Position numbers and translations under genes: made by a program
Notes under the pieces: generated by a model
Databases searched by the model: none
What the model was told of the DNA's origin: nothing
What the model saw: the letters and a program-made list of their open reading frames with translations, nothing else
Part shown: in pieces, positions 1 to 7,581 of the stretch
Layout: the number at the start of each line of letters is the position of its first letter
How positions within the stretch are numbered: the stretch's first letter is position 1
NCBI RefSeq assembly: GCF_025147465.1
Contig: NZ_JALXOZ010000022.1
Span: 1 to 23,384 of the forward strand
Length of the DNA stretch: 23,384 nt
Direction: 5' to 3'
From: Dermabacter sp. p3-SID358
Lineage (GTDB): Bacteria; Actinomycetota; Actinomycetes; Actinomycetales; Dermabacteraceae

Positions 1-43
1 CGGTGAGCGCCGTGCCAAAGACGGAAACCACGCGCGGCGAGCA

Positions 44-79
44 AGCGTCGGACCCCTACCGACGGCACCCGCCGACGCT
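44..79 (-). terminator. Hairpin downstream of sugar permease operon
   Basis: The arms AGCGTCGG (44-51) and CCGACGCT (72-79) form an 8-bp perfect stem around a 20-nt loop, just past the stop codon of the MalG-like permease. There is no T-run, so termination is plausible but unproven. On the minus strand an AAGGAG-like sequence lies in the same stretch, so another gene could instead begin here and run off the window. No frame in bases 1-87 is long enough to decide. Confidence 0.3.
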
Positions 80-87
80 CCTTATCC

Positions 88-1026
88 CTACCCCTTAACC
101 GAACCTTCCGTGAGGCCGCCGCGCCAGAAGCGCTGCAGCACGAGAATGAGGATCGCGAGCGGGATCACCGAGAGAAGCGCGCCACCGGTTGTGAGTTGGA
201 AGAACTCCGGAAGGCGATCGGTCTGCGCGCGCCAGTTATCGAGGCCGAGCGTGATCGGATAGAGCTTTTCGTCGGCAAGCATCACGAGAGGCAAGAAGTA
301 GTTGTTCCAAATCGCCACGAATTGGAACAGCAGGATCGTCACGACCGCGGGCGTCAGCTGCGGAAGCGCGAGGCGGTGGAAGAGGCCGATCTCGCTCACG
401 CCGTCGATTCGCCCCGCCTCAAGCATCGAGTCGGGAACGGCCGCGTTCGCGTAGATTGACGCGAGGAACAGGCCGAACGGGCTCACGAGCGAGGGGATGA
501 GCACCGACCAATAGGTGTTCGTGAGGCCCACGCTCGAGAAGAGGAAGAACAGCGGGAGTGCGGTGGCGGTACCGGGAACGAGCACGCCGCCGAGCACAAA
601 CGCGTACACGGCCCTGCGGCCCGGGAACCGGTACTTCGCGAGCGCATACCCCGCGGCCACCGCAAAGTAGGTCGCGAGAATTGAACCGATACCGGAGTAC
701 AAGAGCGAGTTGAGCGCCCAGCGCGTGAAGATTCCGCCGTTCGCCGTGAACACGGCCTTGATGTTGTCAAAGAGCAGGAACTCTTTGCCGAACCAGAACC
801 CGCTCGTGCCGAACAGGTCATCGGTCGATTTCGTGGCGTTCACGATGACCCAATAGACCGGAACGAGGAAGTAGATCGCAACAATCGCGAGAAGCGCCGT
901 CACGATGATCGTGGTCGCCGGGCTGCGGCCAGCCGAACGCGCACCCGAGCGCTGATCCCGCTCGAGGCGTTCGGCACGCTTCTTCCTCTCGCGTGCGCTC
1001 ATCTCCGTTGATTTCGTGGCGCTCAT
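88..1026 (-). CDS. Carbohydrate ABC transporter permease, MalG-like
   Basis: This is an inner-membrane permease subunit (312 aa) of a family-1 sugar ABC importer. A basic, Lys/Arg/Glu-rich cytoplasmic N-terminus (about residues 1-36) precedes the first membrane helix (about 40-62), with about six helices in all. The cytoplasmic EAA loop that docks the ATPase is clear at about 203-222 (EAGRIDG followed by LPQLTP). I chose the ATG at 1026 rather than an upstream in-frame codon because it overlaps the stop of the preceding permease as ATGA and has GGAGAGGAAG just upstream. It is the last gene of a three-gene operon seen here. No ATPase is present, as is usual when a shared MsiK-type ATPase is encoded elsewhere. 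The substrate cannot be read from the sequence. Confidence 0.93.
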   Translation of the reverse strand: MSATKSTEMSARERKKRAERLERDQRSGARSAGRSPATTIIVTALLAIVAIYFLVPVYWVIVNATKSTDDLFGTSGFWFGKEFLLFDNIKAVFTANGGIFTRWALNSLLYSGIGSILATYFAVAAGYALAKYRFPGRRAVYAFVLGGVLVPGTATALPLFFLFSSVGLTNTYWSVLIPSLVSPFGLFLASIYANAAVPDSMLEAGRIDGVSEIGLFHRLALPQLTPAVVTILLFQFVAIWNNYFLPLVMLADEKLYPITLGLDNWRAQTDRLPEFFQLTTGGALLSVIPLAILILVLQRFWRGGLTEGSVKG

Positions 1027-1907
1027 CGCTTCCTCTCCGCCCACGAGGAGACCCCGAGGGCAATGGCCGAAAGAACAAAGGCCGAGACCGCGATGATCAC
1101 GGCTTGCGCTGCCGCCATCCCCACCTCGTTGTACTGGAAGGCGTACGCGTACGCGCTCATATTGGGCGTGTACTCGTTCGTAATGCCCGAGCTCATGGTC
1201 ATGAGGAGGCGCGGCTCCGCAAAGAGCTGGAGCGTACCGATGATCGAGAAGATGATCGTGAGCATGAGCGCTGGCCTAATGAGCGGCAGCTGGATTGAGG
1301 TCACGATCTTGAGTGGCCCCGCGCCATCGATGCGCGCCGCCTCGTACAGCTCACCGGGGATCGCCTTGAGCTGGGCGATGATGATGAGCATGTTGTAGCC
1401 CGTGTATGTCCAGGTCACGATATTCGCGATCGACCACAGAACCATATCGGGGCTTAGGAAATCCGCCTGGATGCCCACGAGCTGGAGCACGTCCACAATC
1501 GGGCTGAGACCCGGGATGTAAAGGAACGACCACAGGATCGTCGCGATCACGCCCGGGATGCCGTAGGGCAAAAAGAAGGCGCTCCTAAAGAACGCCGGCC
1601 ACTTCGCCGCGGCACTCTCGAGGAGGAGCGCGAGGACCGTGGCCGCGACAATCATGACCGTCACCTGCACCACGCCGAAGAGAATCATGCGACCGATCGA
1701 GGCCACGAAGTTTTGGTTCGCGAGGGCGGCAATGTAGTTATCGAAGCCCGCGAACGAGCTTTCGATTCCGCCTTCGCCGAGGAGGCCGTGGCGTTCAACC
1801 TTCGTGAAGCTATAGCCCACGGCCATGATGATCGGCACGACCATCGTGCCAATGAACAGCACCAGGAACGGCGCCATGAGTGCCCAGGGTGCCCATTTTG
1901 CCTTCAT
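1023..1907 (-). CDS. Carbohydrate ABC transporter permease, MalF-like
   Basis: This is the partner permease (294 aa) for the MalG-like subunit. It has six predicted membrane helices, starting at about residues 8-30, and the EAA loop at about 189-211 (EAARIDGAG then LPLIRP). A longer open frame runs further upstream, but those residues are non-membrane and read across the binding-protein gene. The ATG at 1907 is preferred because it is preceded by GGAGGAGG and overlaps the binding-protein stop as ATGA. Coupled translation with both neighbours suggests fixed stoichiometry of the importer. The substrate is unknown; sugar, oligosaccharide or glycerol-phosphate-type ligands are all possible for this family. 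Confidence 0.93.
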   Translation of the reverse strand: MKAKWAPWALMAPFLVLFIGTMVVPIIMAVGYSFTKVERHGLLGEGGIESSFAGFDNYIAALANQNFVASIGRMILFGVVQVTVMIVAATVLALLLESAAAKWPAFFRSAFFLPYGIPGVIATILWSFLYIPGLSPIVDVLQLVGIQADFLSPDMVLWSIANIVTWTYTGYNMLIIIAQLKAIPGELYEAARIDGAGPLKIVTSIQLPLIRPALMLTIIFSIIGTLQLFAEPRLLMTMSSGITNEYTPNMSAYAYAFQYNEVGMAAAQAVIIAVSAFVLSAIALGVSSWAERKR

Positions 1908-3229
1908 CGCGCCTCCTCCGCATTGAGGCCCATGCCTTGCATGATCGTCGTAATGTCCTTTTGCGTGACCTCGAGAAGATCCACGAGCGGCTGCCCGCCG
2001 TTGATCGCCTTGGTCATGCCGGTTCCCACAACATCCATGAAACGCTGCATGAGCGGCCCCCACGTCCATTCGATGTTTTGCCCCTTGGCCATGGGGGTGA
2101 TGACGTCCTGGTTGTAGTTTTGGCCGGAAAAGAACTCGGAGGGCTGCGTGCGAGCCTTTCCTATGTAATCTGCCGACGGCGACCAGCCGATACCGCAGTG
2201 CTCAATCATCGCGTCGATTCCCTCGGGACTCGTGCACATCCACGTGCAGAATTCGAGGGCTTCGGCCGGATGCTTGCTCGTGGAAAGAATCGCCGCGGAG
2301 GAGCCGCCGTGTGCGCTCGAAGCGAAGCCGTCGTCCCAGGTGGGCATGGGCGCCACGGCCCATTTACCCTTAGCGTTCGGGACTGCTTCGATGAGGGCAT
2401 CGCTCCAGGACCCGGAAATGGTGCTGAGAACCTTGCCCTCGCCCGTTGCCGCCATCCACGGGGTGGAGAAGGCACCGTAGCCGGTGCCCACGAGCTTGTC
2501 GGCGAGGATGCCATCCCAAAACTCGGCGACCTTGAGCGATTTCTCGTCGGTCATGTTGACGATCCAGCCGTCGCCTTCGGGCTTAAACCACGTGGCACCG
2601 GTCTGCATCGCCCACATGACGAGGAAGGAACCGTCGCTCGGATCGAGCGTAAAAATGGTCTTCCCCGCATCTTTGACCGCACCGGCAACCTCGCGAAAAT
2701 CGTTCCACGTGGCAGGTGGGGTGAGGCCCAGCTCCCCCTCGAGCACTTCGCGGTTGTAGAAGTTAGCGACGGGGCCCGTATCTTGCGGGACACCCCACAC
2801 CGAATCGCCCACTTGGGCCTGGGCGAAGGCACCCGGATCGAACTTGTCCTTCTCGATTCCGTAGCGCGAAAGGTCCACGAGGGCACCCGCGAGCGCAAAC
2901 TCGGGCACGGAGCGAAGCTCGACCTGCGCGATATCGGGGCCGCCGCCCGCGGCAACCGCGGAGAGGATCTTGGCGTAGCCGCCGCTTCCGCCGCCGGGGA
3001 TCCACGAGGCCTCCACGTGGATTCGGTCTTGGCTCTTGTTGAACACGTCGGCGACCTTCTGGAGGTCTTTGACCCACGCCCAGTAGGTGAGCTTCACACG
3101 GTCTTTCGAGGGTGGGATCGTGGCTTCGGCATTGACTGTTCCTGGATTCGGTGGGGCGCAGCTCGCGAGAGCACCCGCGAGGGCGGCGCCACCTCCCGCG
3201 AGCGCCGTGCGCCGGGTGATGGGTTTCAT
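1904..3229 (-). CDS. Sugar ABC transporter substrate-binding lipoprotein
   Basis: This is an extracellular family-1 solute-binding protein (441 aa, normal length). The N-terminus has a twin arginine (TRRTAL, residues 5-10), a short Ala/Gly-rich hydrophobic core and a lipobox LASC with Cys24, so export followed by lipid anchoring is expected. Mature-region features typical of the MalE/UgpB type include YWAW near residue 49, a GGGPDIAQ segment, and a Trp-rich C-terminal half that would line a carbohydrate cleft. The ATG at 3229 has GGAGG nearby upstream. It is the first gene of the minus-strand operon and presumably the most highly expressed component. No regulator or glycoside hydrolase is adjacent in the window to reveal the sugar. 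Confidence 0.93.
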   Translation of the reverse strand: MKPITRRTALAGGGAALAGALASCAPPNPGTVNAEATIPPSKDRVKLTYWAWVKDLQKVADVFNKSQDRIHVEASWIPGGGSGGYAKILSAVAAGGGPDIAQVELRSVPEFALAGALVDLSRYGIEKDKFDPGAFAQAQVGDSVWGVPQDTGPVANFYNREVLEGELGLTPPATWNDFREVAGAVKDAGKTIFTLDPSDGSFLVMWAMQTGATWFKPEGDGWIVNMTDEKSLKVAEFWDGILADKLVGTGYGAFSTPWMAATGEGKVLSTISGSWSDALIEAVPNAKGKWAVAPMPTWDDGFASSAHGGSSAAILSTSKHPAEALEFCTWMCTSPEGIDAMIEHCGIGWSPSADYIGKARTQPSEFFSGQNYNQDVITPMAKGQNIEWTWGPLMQRFMDVVGTGMTKAINGGQPLVDLLEVTQKDITTIMQGMGLNAEEAR

Positions 3230-3466
3230 GTGACCTCCTCGTCAACCCGCAGCGGTGCGGCGCTTTTTCGCGGCCGGCAACATCGCTGCGGTCTACATCA
3301 CAGAGATCTCATCATACGTCCGCCATCCACGAATCGCGGTGACCGACTCAGCATCCAACTGGCAGAGATACGGGAAAACACCTGGCTATCACCTTCTACG
3401 GGACCTCCGGCACCGTTACCTTGACCCTGGATGGAGGGGCCGATAGGCGGCTGAAACAATGGAGCC
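3230..3466. promoter_or_regulatory. Divergent promoter region, sugar operon / MBL gene
   Basis: This 237-base gap between divergently transcribed genes must hold both promoters. On the minus strand a TATGAT hexamer (3311-3316) is a reasonable -10, but no good -35 sits 17 bases upstream of it. On the plus strand TTGACC (3421-3426) is a possible -35, with only weak -10 matches near 3442-3449 and a start about 20 bases on. I found no convincing LacI-type palindrome or other operator. Confidence 0.35.
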
Positions 3467-4315
3467 ATGGCTGAACTGGTGGACATCGCACCCGGAATCC
3501 TTGTGCACACCTCGCGAAGGGAAGCACTCAATAGCGTTGTGCTTGCCTCAATAAGCGAGGCGATGCTCGTGGATCCCGGATGGGAGGCGGATGAGCTCGA
3601 CGACATCGCATCCCAGCTCTCTGAACGCGGCCTCGCGGTCATTTCGGGCTTTGCCACCCACGCCCACCACAATCACGTGCTGTGGCACCCCGCTTTCGGC
3701 TCCGCACCGCGCCTCGCCTCGGAAGCGACGGTGCGGCTCGCAGCAGCCGAACGCGACGAGCTCCTCATGCTCGCCACCGCCGACGACTCCTCGCTTGCGT
3801 CGAGGCCCGACCTGCGTGATCTTTTCGGCCACCTCTCCCCCACCCCACAGGCGCCAGCCGACTCCCACCACACGTGGCTTCCAAAGGACGCGGCCCCGGA
3901 CGGCTTCGATCCGCAGCTGTTGACCCACGACGCCCACATCCCGGGCCACACCGCCCTGTGGATTCCCGAACAGCGCATCCTCATCGCGGGCGACATGCTT
4001 TCGAGCACCGAGCTCCCCCTGCCCGATCTCGATCACGTCGAGCGCCGCGCGCGCACACTCCAGACGCGAAAAATCGATCCGTTCACCGCCTATCTCGAGG
4101 CCCTGACCCTCCTCGAGCCGTATGCGCGTGAGGCGCGTCTCGTGATTCCGGGCCACGGCCCGCTCGGCGCCGATGCTCTCGAGAGGCTTGAGCGGGATCG
4201 GGCGTACCTCATGAGCATTCTTGAGGGAGGCGACCCCCTCGACGAGCGGCGCGCGACGCCAGAGATGGAGGCGTGGCACGCGCGGCTCTTGGAGGGGGCT
4301 TCGGGGCGCAAGTAA
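3467..4315 (+). CDS. MBL-fold metallo-hydrolase with atypical HxHxNH motif
   Basis: This is a 282-aa metallo-beta-lactamase-fold protein. The first metal motif, normally THxHxDH, reads THAHHNH at residues 64-70, so the usual Asp is Asn69 (codon AAT at 3671-3673). Later motifs are intact: the His of PGHTALW, the bridging Asp in IAGDML, and the final PGHGP His. Family members hydrolyse thioesters, phosphodiesters or similar bonds with one or two metals. The Asn may weaken the second metal site without abolishing the fold. The start ATG is poorly supported by a ribosome site, but the N-terminal MAELVDIAPGILVHTS matches the usual first strand of the fold. It is a single gene, divergent from the sugar importer, and the substrate is unknown. 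Confidence 0.85.
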   Translation: MAELVDIAPGILVHTSRREALNSVVLASISEAMLVDPGWEADELDDIASQLSERGLAVISGFATHAHHNHVLWHPAFGSAPRLASEATVRLAAAERDELLMLATADDSSLASRPDLRDLFGHLSPTPQAPADSHHTWLPKDAAPDGFDPQLLTHDAHIPGHTALWIPEQRILIAGDMLSSTELPLPDLDHVERRARTLQTRKIDPFTAYLEALTLLEPYAREARLVIPGHGPLGADALERLERDRAYLMSILEGGDPLDERRATPEMEAWHARLLEGASGRK

Positions 4316-4327
4316 TCGTCGGACCCG

Positions 4328-4346
4328 CACCAACTCCAGGTTGGTG
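4328..4346 (+). terminator. Short hairpin after MBL gene
   Basis: CACCAAC and GTTGGTG form a 7-bp stem with a 5-nt loop, 13 bases after the MBL stop codon. The position suits transcription termination, but no U-tract follows. Confidence 0.35.
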
Positions 4347-4420
4347 AAAGCCGAATAAGTCCCCGAAATTGGAATTTCCTTCTGATCCCGCTTTACCCCG
4401 TGAGGGTTGCGCATAGGGAA

Positions 4421-4455
4421 GCCCCCGGCTCGTCGAGAGCGACGAAACCGGGGGC
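4421..4455. terminator. Strong two-tier GC hairpin
   Basis: GCCCCCGG (4421-4428) pairs with CCGGGGGC (4448-4455). Inside it TCGTCG (4430-4435) pairs with CGACGA (4440-4445) around an AGAG loop. AGGGA (4415-4419) and TCCCT (4459-4463) can extend the helix outward. The structure is stable on both strands but lacks a T-run, so it is either a non-canonical terminator or part of a structured RNA. Confidence 0.45.
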
Positions 4456-4822
4456 CAATCCCTTTACCCTTATCCCTAGGTCGCGAGGCCCCATCCCCAC
4501 GGGGCCGTGCGCGATGCCTTAAGCGAACTACGTGTTCCTTGGAAAACCCGGGGCGTGCGCTCACGATTGACTGCATTTCCTGCATTTTCCCTCAAACCAC
4601 GAGAAAAAGACCTGGTCATAGACTTCACTAACACAACAAACGCCATCCAGGTCACATGAGATTTTTTCCGAATGCTCGCGGCACGGCACATGGGGCCAAG
4701 AAACACGCCGGCTGCGGCTGGTAACGGGGCGGCGAGTTCCGACGCCCGCCACCCCTGAAGCTACTAACTTCATCAATATGTGCAACGGCTCACGCGAATA
4801 ACGTGACCTCGGAAACCTCAAG

Positions 4823-4851
4823 CTGCAATGGACCAAAGTCCCGCATACGAT
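4823..4851 (+). promoter_or_regulatory. Candidate poxB promoter
   Basis: CTGCAA (4823-4828) and TACGAT (4846-4851) are separated by 17 bases, which is ideal sigma-70-like spacing with a fair -10 and a weak -35. It would give a leader of roughly 75 nt ahead of the ATG at 4934. Confidence 0.35.
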
Positions 4852-4873
4852 TAAAGGGTCACAGACTCAACGC

Positions 4874-4903
4874 TGGCTGTTCCGGCGTTTTCGCCGTCAG
4901 CCA
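4874..4903 (+). promoter_or_regulatory. Leader hairpin upstream of poxB
   Basis: TGGCTG (4874-4879) pairs with CAGCCA (4898-4903), and inside it CGGCG (4883-4887) pairs with CGCCG (4892-4896) around a four-T loop. The hairpin ends about 17 bases before the GGGA ribosome-binding sequence, so it could affect translation, mRNA stability or early termination. No known riboswitch class is recognised. Confidence 0.45.
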
Positions 4904-4933
4904 ATTGACCATCCGCGAAAGGGATGAAATTCC

Positions 4934-6691
4934 ATGGCGAAAAAGTCACTCGCCCAGCACATCGTCAATCAACTCGTCGCCATGGGTGTCGAGCGCGTTT
5001 ACGGCGTTGTTGGCGACTCTCTCAACCCCATCGTGGATGCCGTGCGCACAACCAAGGGCATCGAATGGATCCATGTGCGTAATGAAGAGGCCGCAGCCTT
5101 CGCGGCTGGCGCTGAGGCTCGCGTGACCGGCAAGCTCGGCGTGTGCGCCGGCTCGTGCGGCCCGGGCAACACCCACCTCGTGCAGGGCCTCTACGATGCC
5201 CACCGCGATGCGGTTCCGGTTCTTGCGATCGCCTCGCACATCCCGAGCGAAAAGATCGGTACGGGCTTCTTCCAGGAGACCCACCCCGAGCTCCTTTTTA
5301 ACGAGTGCTCGGCTTTCTGCGAAATGGTCAATTCGGGCAATCACGGCGCGCAGATGCTACACAATGCCGCGCAGACCGCCCTCGCGAGAAAGGATGTTTC
5401 GGTTCTCGTGATCCCGGGCGATATTGCCGAACAGGAGGTCACGATCGAGGCGACTCGCACGCTCACCACGACATTCGGGGCCATCCAGCCGCAGGCTCCG
5501 GTCGTCGAAGAGCTCGCGAAGCTCGCGAACTCGGCTAAAAAAGTCACGCTCTTTGCCGGTGCCGGCATCGAAGGTGCACGCGCGGAGGTTCTCGAACTTG
5601 CCGACACCCTCAAGTCCCCGATCGGCCACGCCTTTGGCGGCAAGGAGTTCATCCAGTACAACAACCCGTTCGACGTGGGCATGAGCGGCCTGCTCGGCTA
5701 CGGCGCCGCCTACGAGGCCACTCACGAGTGTGACCTGCTGATCCTGCTCGGCACGGACTTCCCGTACTCGGAGTTTCTCCCGCGCGAGGGTAAGCCGAAG
5801 GTCGTGCAGATCGATGCGGACGGCTCGCGTCTCGGCCGCCGCGTGCCCCTCGATCTGGGCGTGCACGGCGATGTCGCCCTCACGATTCGCGCGCTCCTTC
5901 CGCAGCTCAAGCAGAAGAAGAACCGTTCGTTCCTCAACTCGATGCTGCGCAAGCAGGAGAAGGAACTCACGCACGTCGTGAACTCGTACACAAAGCGGGC
6001 TTCGCGTCTCAAGCCGATTCACCCCGAGTACGTCGCGAGCCTCCTCGATGAGTTCGCGGACGACGACGCGGTGTTCACCGTCGATACCGGTATGTGCAAC
6101 GTGTGGGCTGCCCGTTACATCGAGCCGAATGGCAAGCGCCGCATCTTCGGCTCGTTCCGCCACGGCACGATGGCGAACGCCCTCCCCCAGGCCATTGGCG
6201 CGTCTGCGGCGCAGCCGAAACGCCAGGTTATTTCGATGAGCGGCGATGGTGGCCTCGGCATGCTCATGGGTGAACTGCTCACGGTGCGCCTCCACTCGCT
6301 CAACACGAAGATCGTCGTGTTCAACAACTCGAGCCTCGGCATGGTGAAGCTCGAGATGCTCGTGGCGGGCCTTCCCGACTTCGAAACCGACCACGACTCG
6401 GTGAACTTCGCGAAGATTGCCGAAGGTGCGGGGATTCCCTCGATCCGCATCGAGAACCCGAAGAGCTTGCGCAAGGACCTCAAGAAGGCGCTCGCTGCCC
6501 CCGGGCCGATGCTCATTGACATCGTGACCGACCCGGATGCCCTCGCAATGCCGCCGAAGATCACGCTCGAGCAGATGACCGGCTTCGCAACGGCCGGCGG
6601 CAAGATCGTGCTTGAGGGTGGCGTTGGCAAGATGGTGGATCTTGCGAAGTCGAATGTGCGCAACATTCCGCGACCGGGGGCGTTCTTCTAG
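4934..6691 (+). CDS. poxB: Pyruvate dehydrogenase (quinone) / pyruvate oxidase, PoxB-type
   Basis: This is a thiamine-diphosphate enzyme (585 aa) that decarboxylates pyruvate to acetate and CO2 and passes electrons through FAD to membrane quinone. It follows the E. coli PoxB pattern closely. The N-terminal PYR domain has the activating Glu in RNEEAAAFAAGAEA (about 49-62) and the signature GSCGPGN. A central FAD domain follows, and the C-terminal PP domain has the metal/ThDP motif starting GDGG (about residue 436) and ending NN about 25 residues later. The IPSEKIGTGFFQETHP segment is characteristic of PoxB rather than acetolactate synthase. The ATG has AAAGGGA upstream. It is a single gene ending at a strong shared terminator. 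In E. coli PoxB is a stationary-phase acetate-producing bypass; a similar overflow role here is inferred. Confidence 0.95.
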   Translation: MAKKSLAQHIVNQLVAMGVERVYGVVGDSLNPIVDAVRTTKGIEWIHVRNEEAAAFAAGAEARVTGKLGVCAGSCGPGNTHLVQGLYDAHRDAVPVLAIASHIPSEKIGTGFFQETHPELLFNECSAFCEMVNSGNHGAQMLHNAAQTALARKDVSVLVIPGDIAEQEVTIEATRTLTTTFGAIQPQAPVVEELAKLANSAKKVTLFAGAGIEGARAEVLELADTLKSPIGHAFGGKEFIQYNNPFDVGMSGLLGYGAAYEATHECDLLILLGTDFPYSEFLPREGKPKVVQIDADGSRLGRRVPLDLGVHGDVALTIRALLPQLKQKKNRSFLNSMLRKQEKELTHVVNSYTKRASRLKPIHPEYVASLLDEFADDDAVFTVDTGMCNVWAARYIEPNGKRRIFGSFRHGTMANALPQAIGASAAQPKRQVISMSGDGGLGMLMGELLTVRLHSLNTKIVVFNNSSLGMVKLEMLVAGLPDFETDHDSVNFAKIAEGAGIPSIRIENPKSLRKDLKKALAAPGPMLIDIVTDPDALAMPPKITLEQMTGFATAGGKIVLEGGVGKMVDLAKSNVRNIPRPGAFF

Positions 6692-6733
6692 GAGCACCCG
6701 CGGGCCTGCCCGCTTAGGGCACACCCTTCACAC

Positions 6734-6769
6734 GCAAAAGGCGGTCTCCTTTAGGAGATCGCCTTTTGC
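6734..6769. terminator. Bidirectional terminator between poxB and IclR gene
   Basis: GCAAAAGGCG (6734-6743) pairs perfectly with CGCCTTTTGC (6760-6769). The stem continues inward through a G-T pair and TCTCCT/AGGAGA to a tiny loop. It has A/T-rich stem ends on both sides and lies exactly where the convergent genes meet. The last codons of the IclR gene lie within it. Confidence 0.85.
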
Positions 6770-7509
6770 AATTGGTCTGCCGCGATGCGCACGGATTCGA
6801 GCATCTCGAGGTCGCGCAAGGAGTCGCTCCCCTGCCACGTGACGGCAACAGCGGCGACGGGCCACTTGGCACCGTCGAAAACGGGCAGCGCAACGGAACG
6901 GTGGCCGTCGAGAACTTCGCCATCTTCCACGGCGTATCCGCGAGCGCGCGTATCGCGAGCATCGGCGAGCGCACGGGCAACGGGGAAAGCGGGGCCAACG
7001 TCGGCGCCGAGGTGCGGCTCGAGCACCGTTTCGCCCGTGAACACGGCCGCGAGCTGCTTGCCGGGAAGGGCACTCAAAATGGCGCGGCCTGAGGCGGTGA
7101 GGTGCGCGGGCACGCGCACGCCCACATCGGTGGGGTACGAGGCGGGCTTGTTGAGGCGCGCTTCAACGACGTAGAGAACGTGGCGGCCCTGGAGCACCGC
7201 GACGTGGGAGATTTCGCCAACGCGGTCGGTGAGGCGTTCGGTGACGCGCTTGCCGAGCCGCGCGAGCGGAGCCTGGCGTGTATAGCCGAAGCTCAGCTCG
7301 TAGGCGGAGGGGCCGAGGCCGTAGGCGTGGAGGTCGGGATAATGCAGCACGAAGCCCTGGTCGAGGAGTTCGGCGAGGATGTCGTAGGTGCTCGAGCGGG
7401 GAATGTCGAGTTCGCTCGCGATGCGCGAGGCGGCGATGGGCCTCGAGCGCTGCGCGAGGTAGGTGAGGATCCTCAACGTTGAGGCGGCTGCGGGTACTTT
7501 CGACGGCAT
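6751..7509 (-). CDS. hutR: IclR-family regulator, probable HutR
   Basis: This is a 252-aa IclR-type transcription factor of normal length. An N-terminal winged helix-turn-helix (about residues 8-65, recognition part near IPRSSTYDILAELLDQGF) is followed by the ligand-binding domain, with HLTASGRAILSALP at about 136-149 and a conserved GYAVEDGE segment. The open frame extends far upstream across hutG, but only the part from the ATG at 7509 is IclR-like, and an AGGG lies just upstream of that ATG. The gene is divergent from hutG. In Corynebacterium an IclR-type HutR controls histidine-utilisation genes including hutG, so the symbol rests on family plus neighbour. The effector and operator are not seen directly, and the reported corynebacterial HutR site was not found in the intergenic gap. 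Confidence 0.85.
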   Translation of the reverse strand: MPSKVPAAASTLRILTYLAQRSRPIAASRIASELDIPRSSTYDILAELLDQGFVLHYPDLHAYGLGPSAYELSFGYTRQAPLARLGKRVTERLTDRVGEISHVAVLQGRHVLYVVEARLNKPASYPTDVGVRVPAHLTASGRAILSALPGKQLAAVFTGETVLEPHLGADVGPAFPVARALADARDTRARGYAVEDGEVLDGHRSVALPVFDGAKWPVAAVAVTWQGSDSLRDLEMLESVRIAADQLQKAIS

Positions 7510-7535
7510 GGGAAACACCCTAACCGCTACGACTG

Positions 7536-7545
7536 AGGCGCGCCT
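7536..7545. promoter_or_regulatory. Palindrome between hutR and hutG
   Basis: AGGCGCGCCT is a perfect 10-bp palindrome in the 72-base gap between the divergent IclR and hutG starts. It is a possible operator, but short GC palindromes are common by chance in this genome. Confidence 0.25.
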
Positions 7546-7568
7546 ACACGAGCGCAGCCTGCCCCTCC

Positions 7569-7574
7569 CATAAT
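7569..7574 (+). promoter_or_regulatory. Candidate -10 element of hutG (leaderless)
   Basis: CATAAT differs from TATAAT at one base and ends 7 bases before the ATG at 7582. No Shine-Dalgarno sequence precedes either in-frame ATG. This is the layout expected of a leaderless actinobacterial transcript. No good -35 is visible. Confidence 0.4.
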
Positions 7575-7581
7575 GGTGACC

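Larger units (their letters stand above)
4316..4933. other. 618-base gene-free stretch with several hairpins
   Basis: No convincing gene lies here. Short frames on both strands have no recognisable domain, and the plus-strand frame from 4803 runs out of phase into poxB. The first part holds a 7-bp hairpin (4328-4346), a small palindrome GAAATTGGAATTTC (4365-4378), the long hairpin at 4421-4455 and a GGCCCC/GGGGCC hairpin (4487-4506). Bases 4561-4680 look AT-richer than their surroundings and include a GACCTGG/CCAGGTC long-range inverted repeat followed by a six-T run. The last 110 bases carry a candidate poxB promoter and leader hairpin. A small RNA or decayed insertion is possible but unproven. 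Confidence 0.5.

Noticed and set aside
1..66. 5' end of another minus-strand gene after the MalG-like permease
   Set aside because: An AAGGAG-like site and GTG codons exist, but fewer than 25 codons are visible, several frames are open and a hairpin overlaps; not supportable.
1880..3424. 514-codon plus-strand frame opposite the sugar-binding protein
   Set aside because: Antisense shadow; the minus-strand gene has a lipobox, a ribosome site and operon coupling.
4561..4836. 91-codon Cys-containing minus-strand frame in the 618-base gap
   Set aside because: No recognisable domain, no good ribosome site, and it spans the hairpin-rich, AT-richer island; too weak to call a gene.
5357..6724. 455-codon minus-strand frame opposite poxB
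   Set aside because: Antisense shadow of a well-supported enzyme gene; composition is Arg/Glu/His/Leu-rich with no motif.
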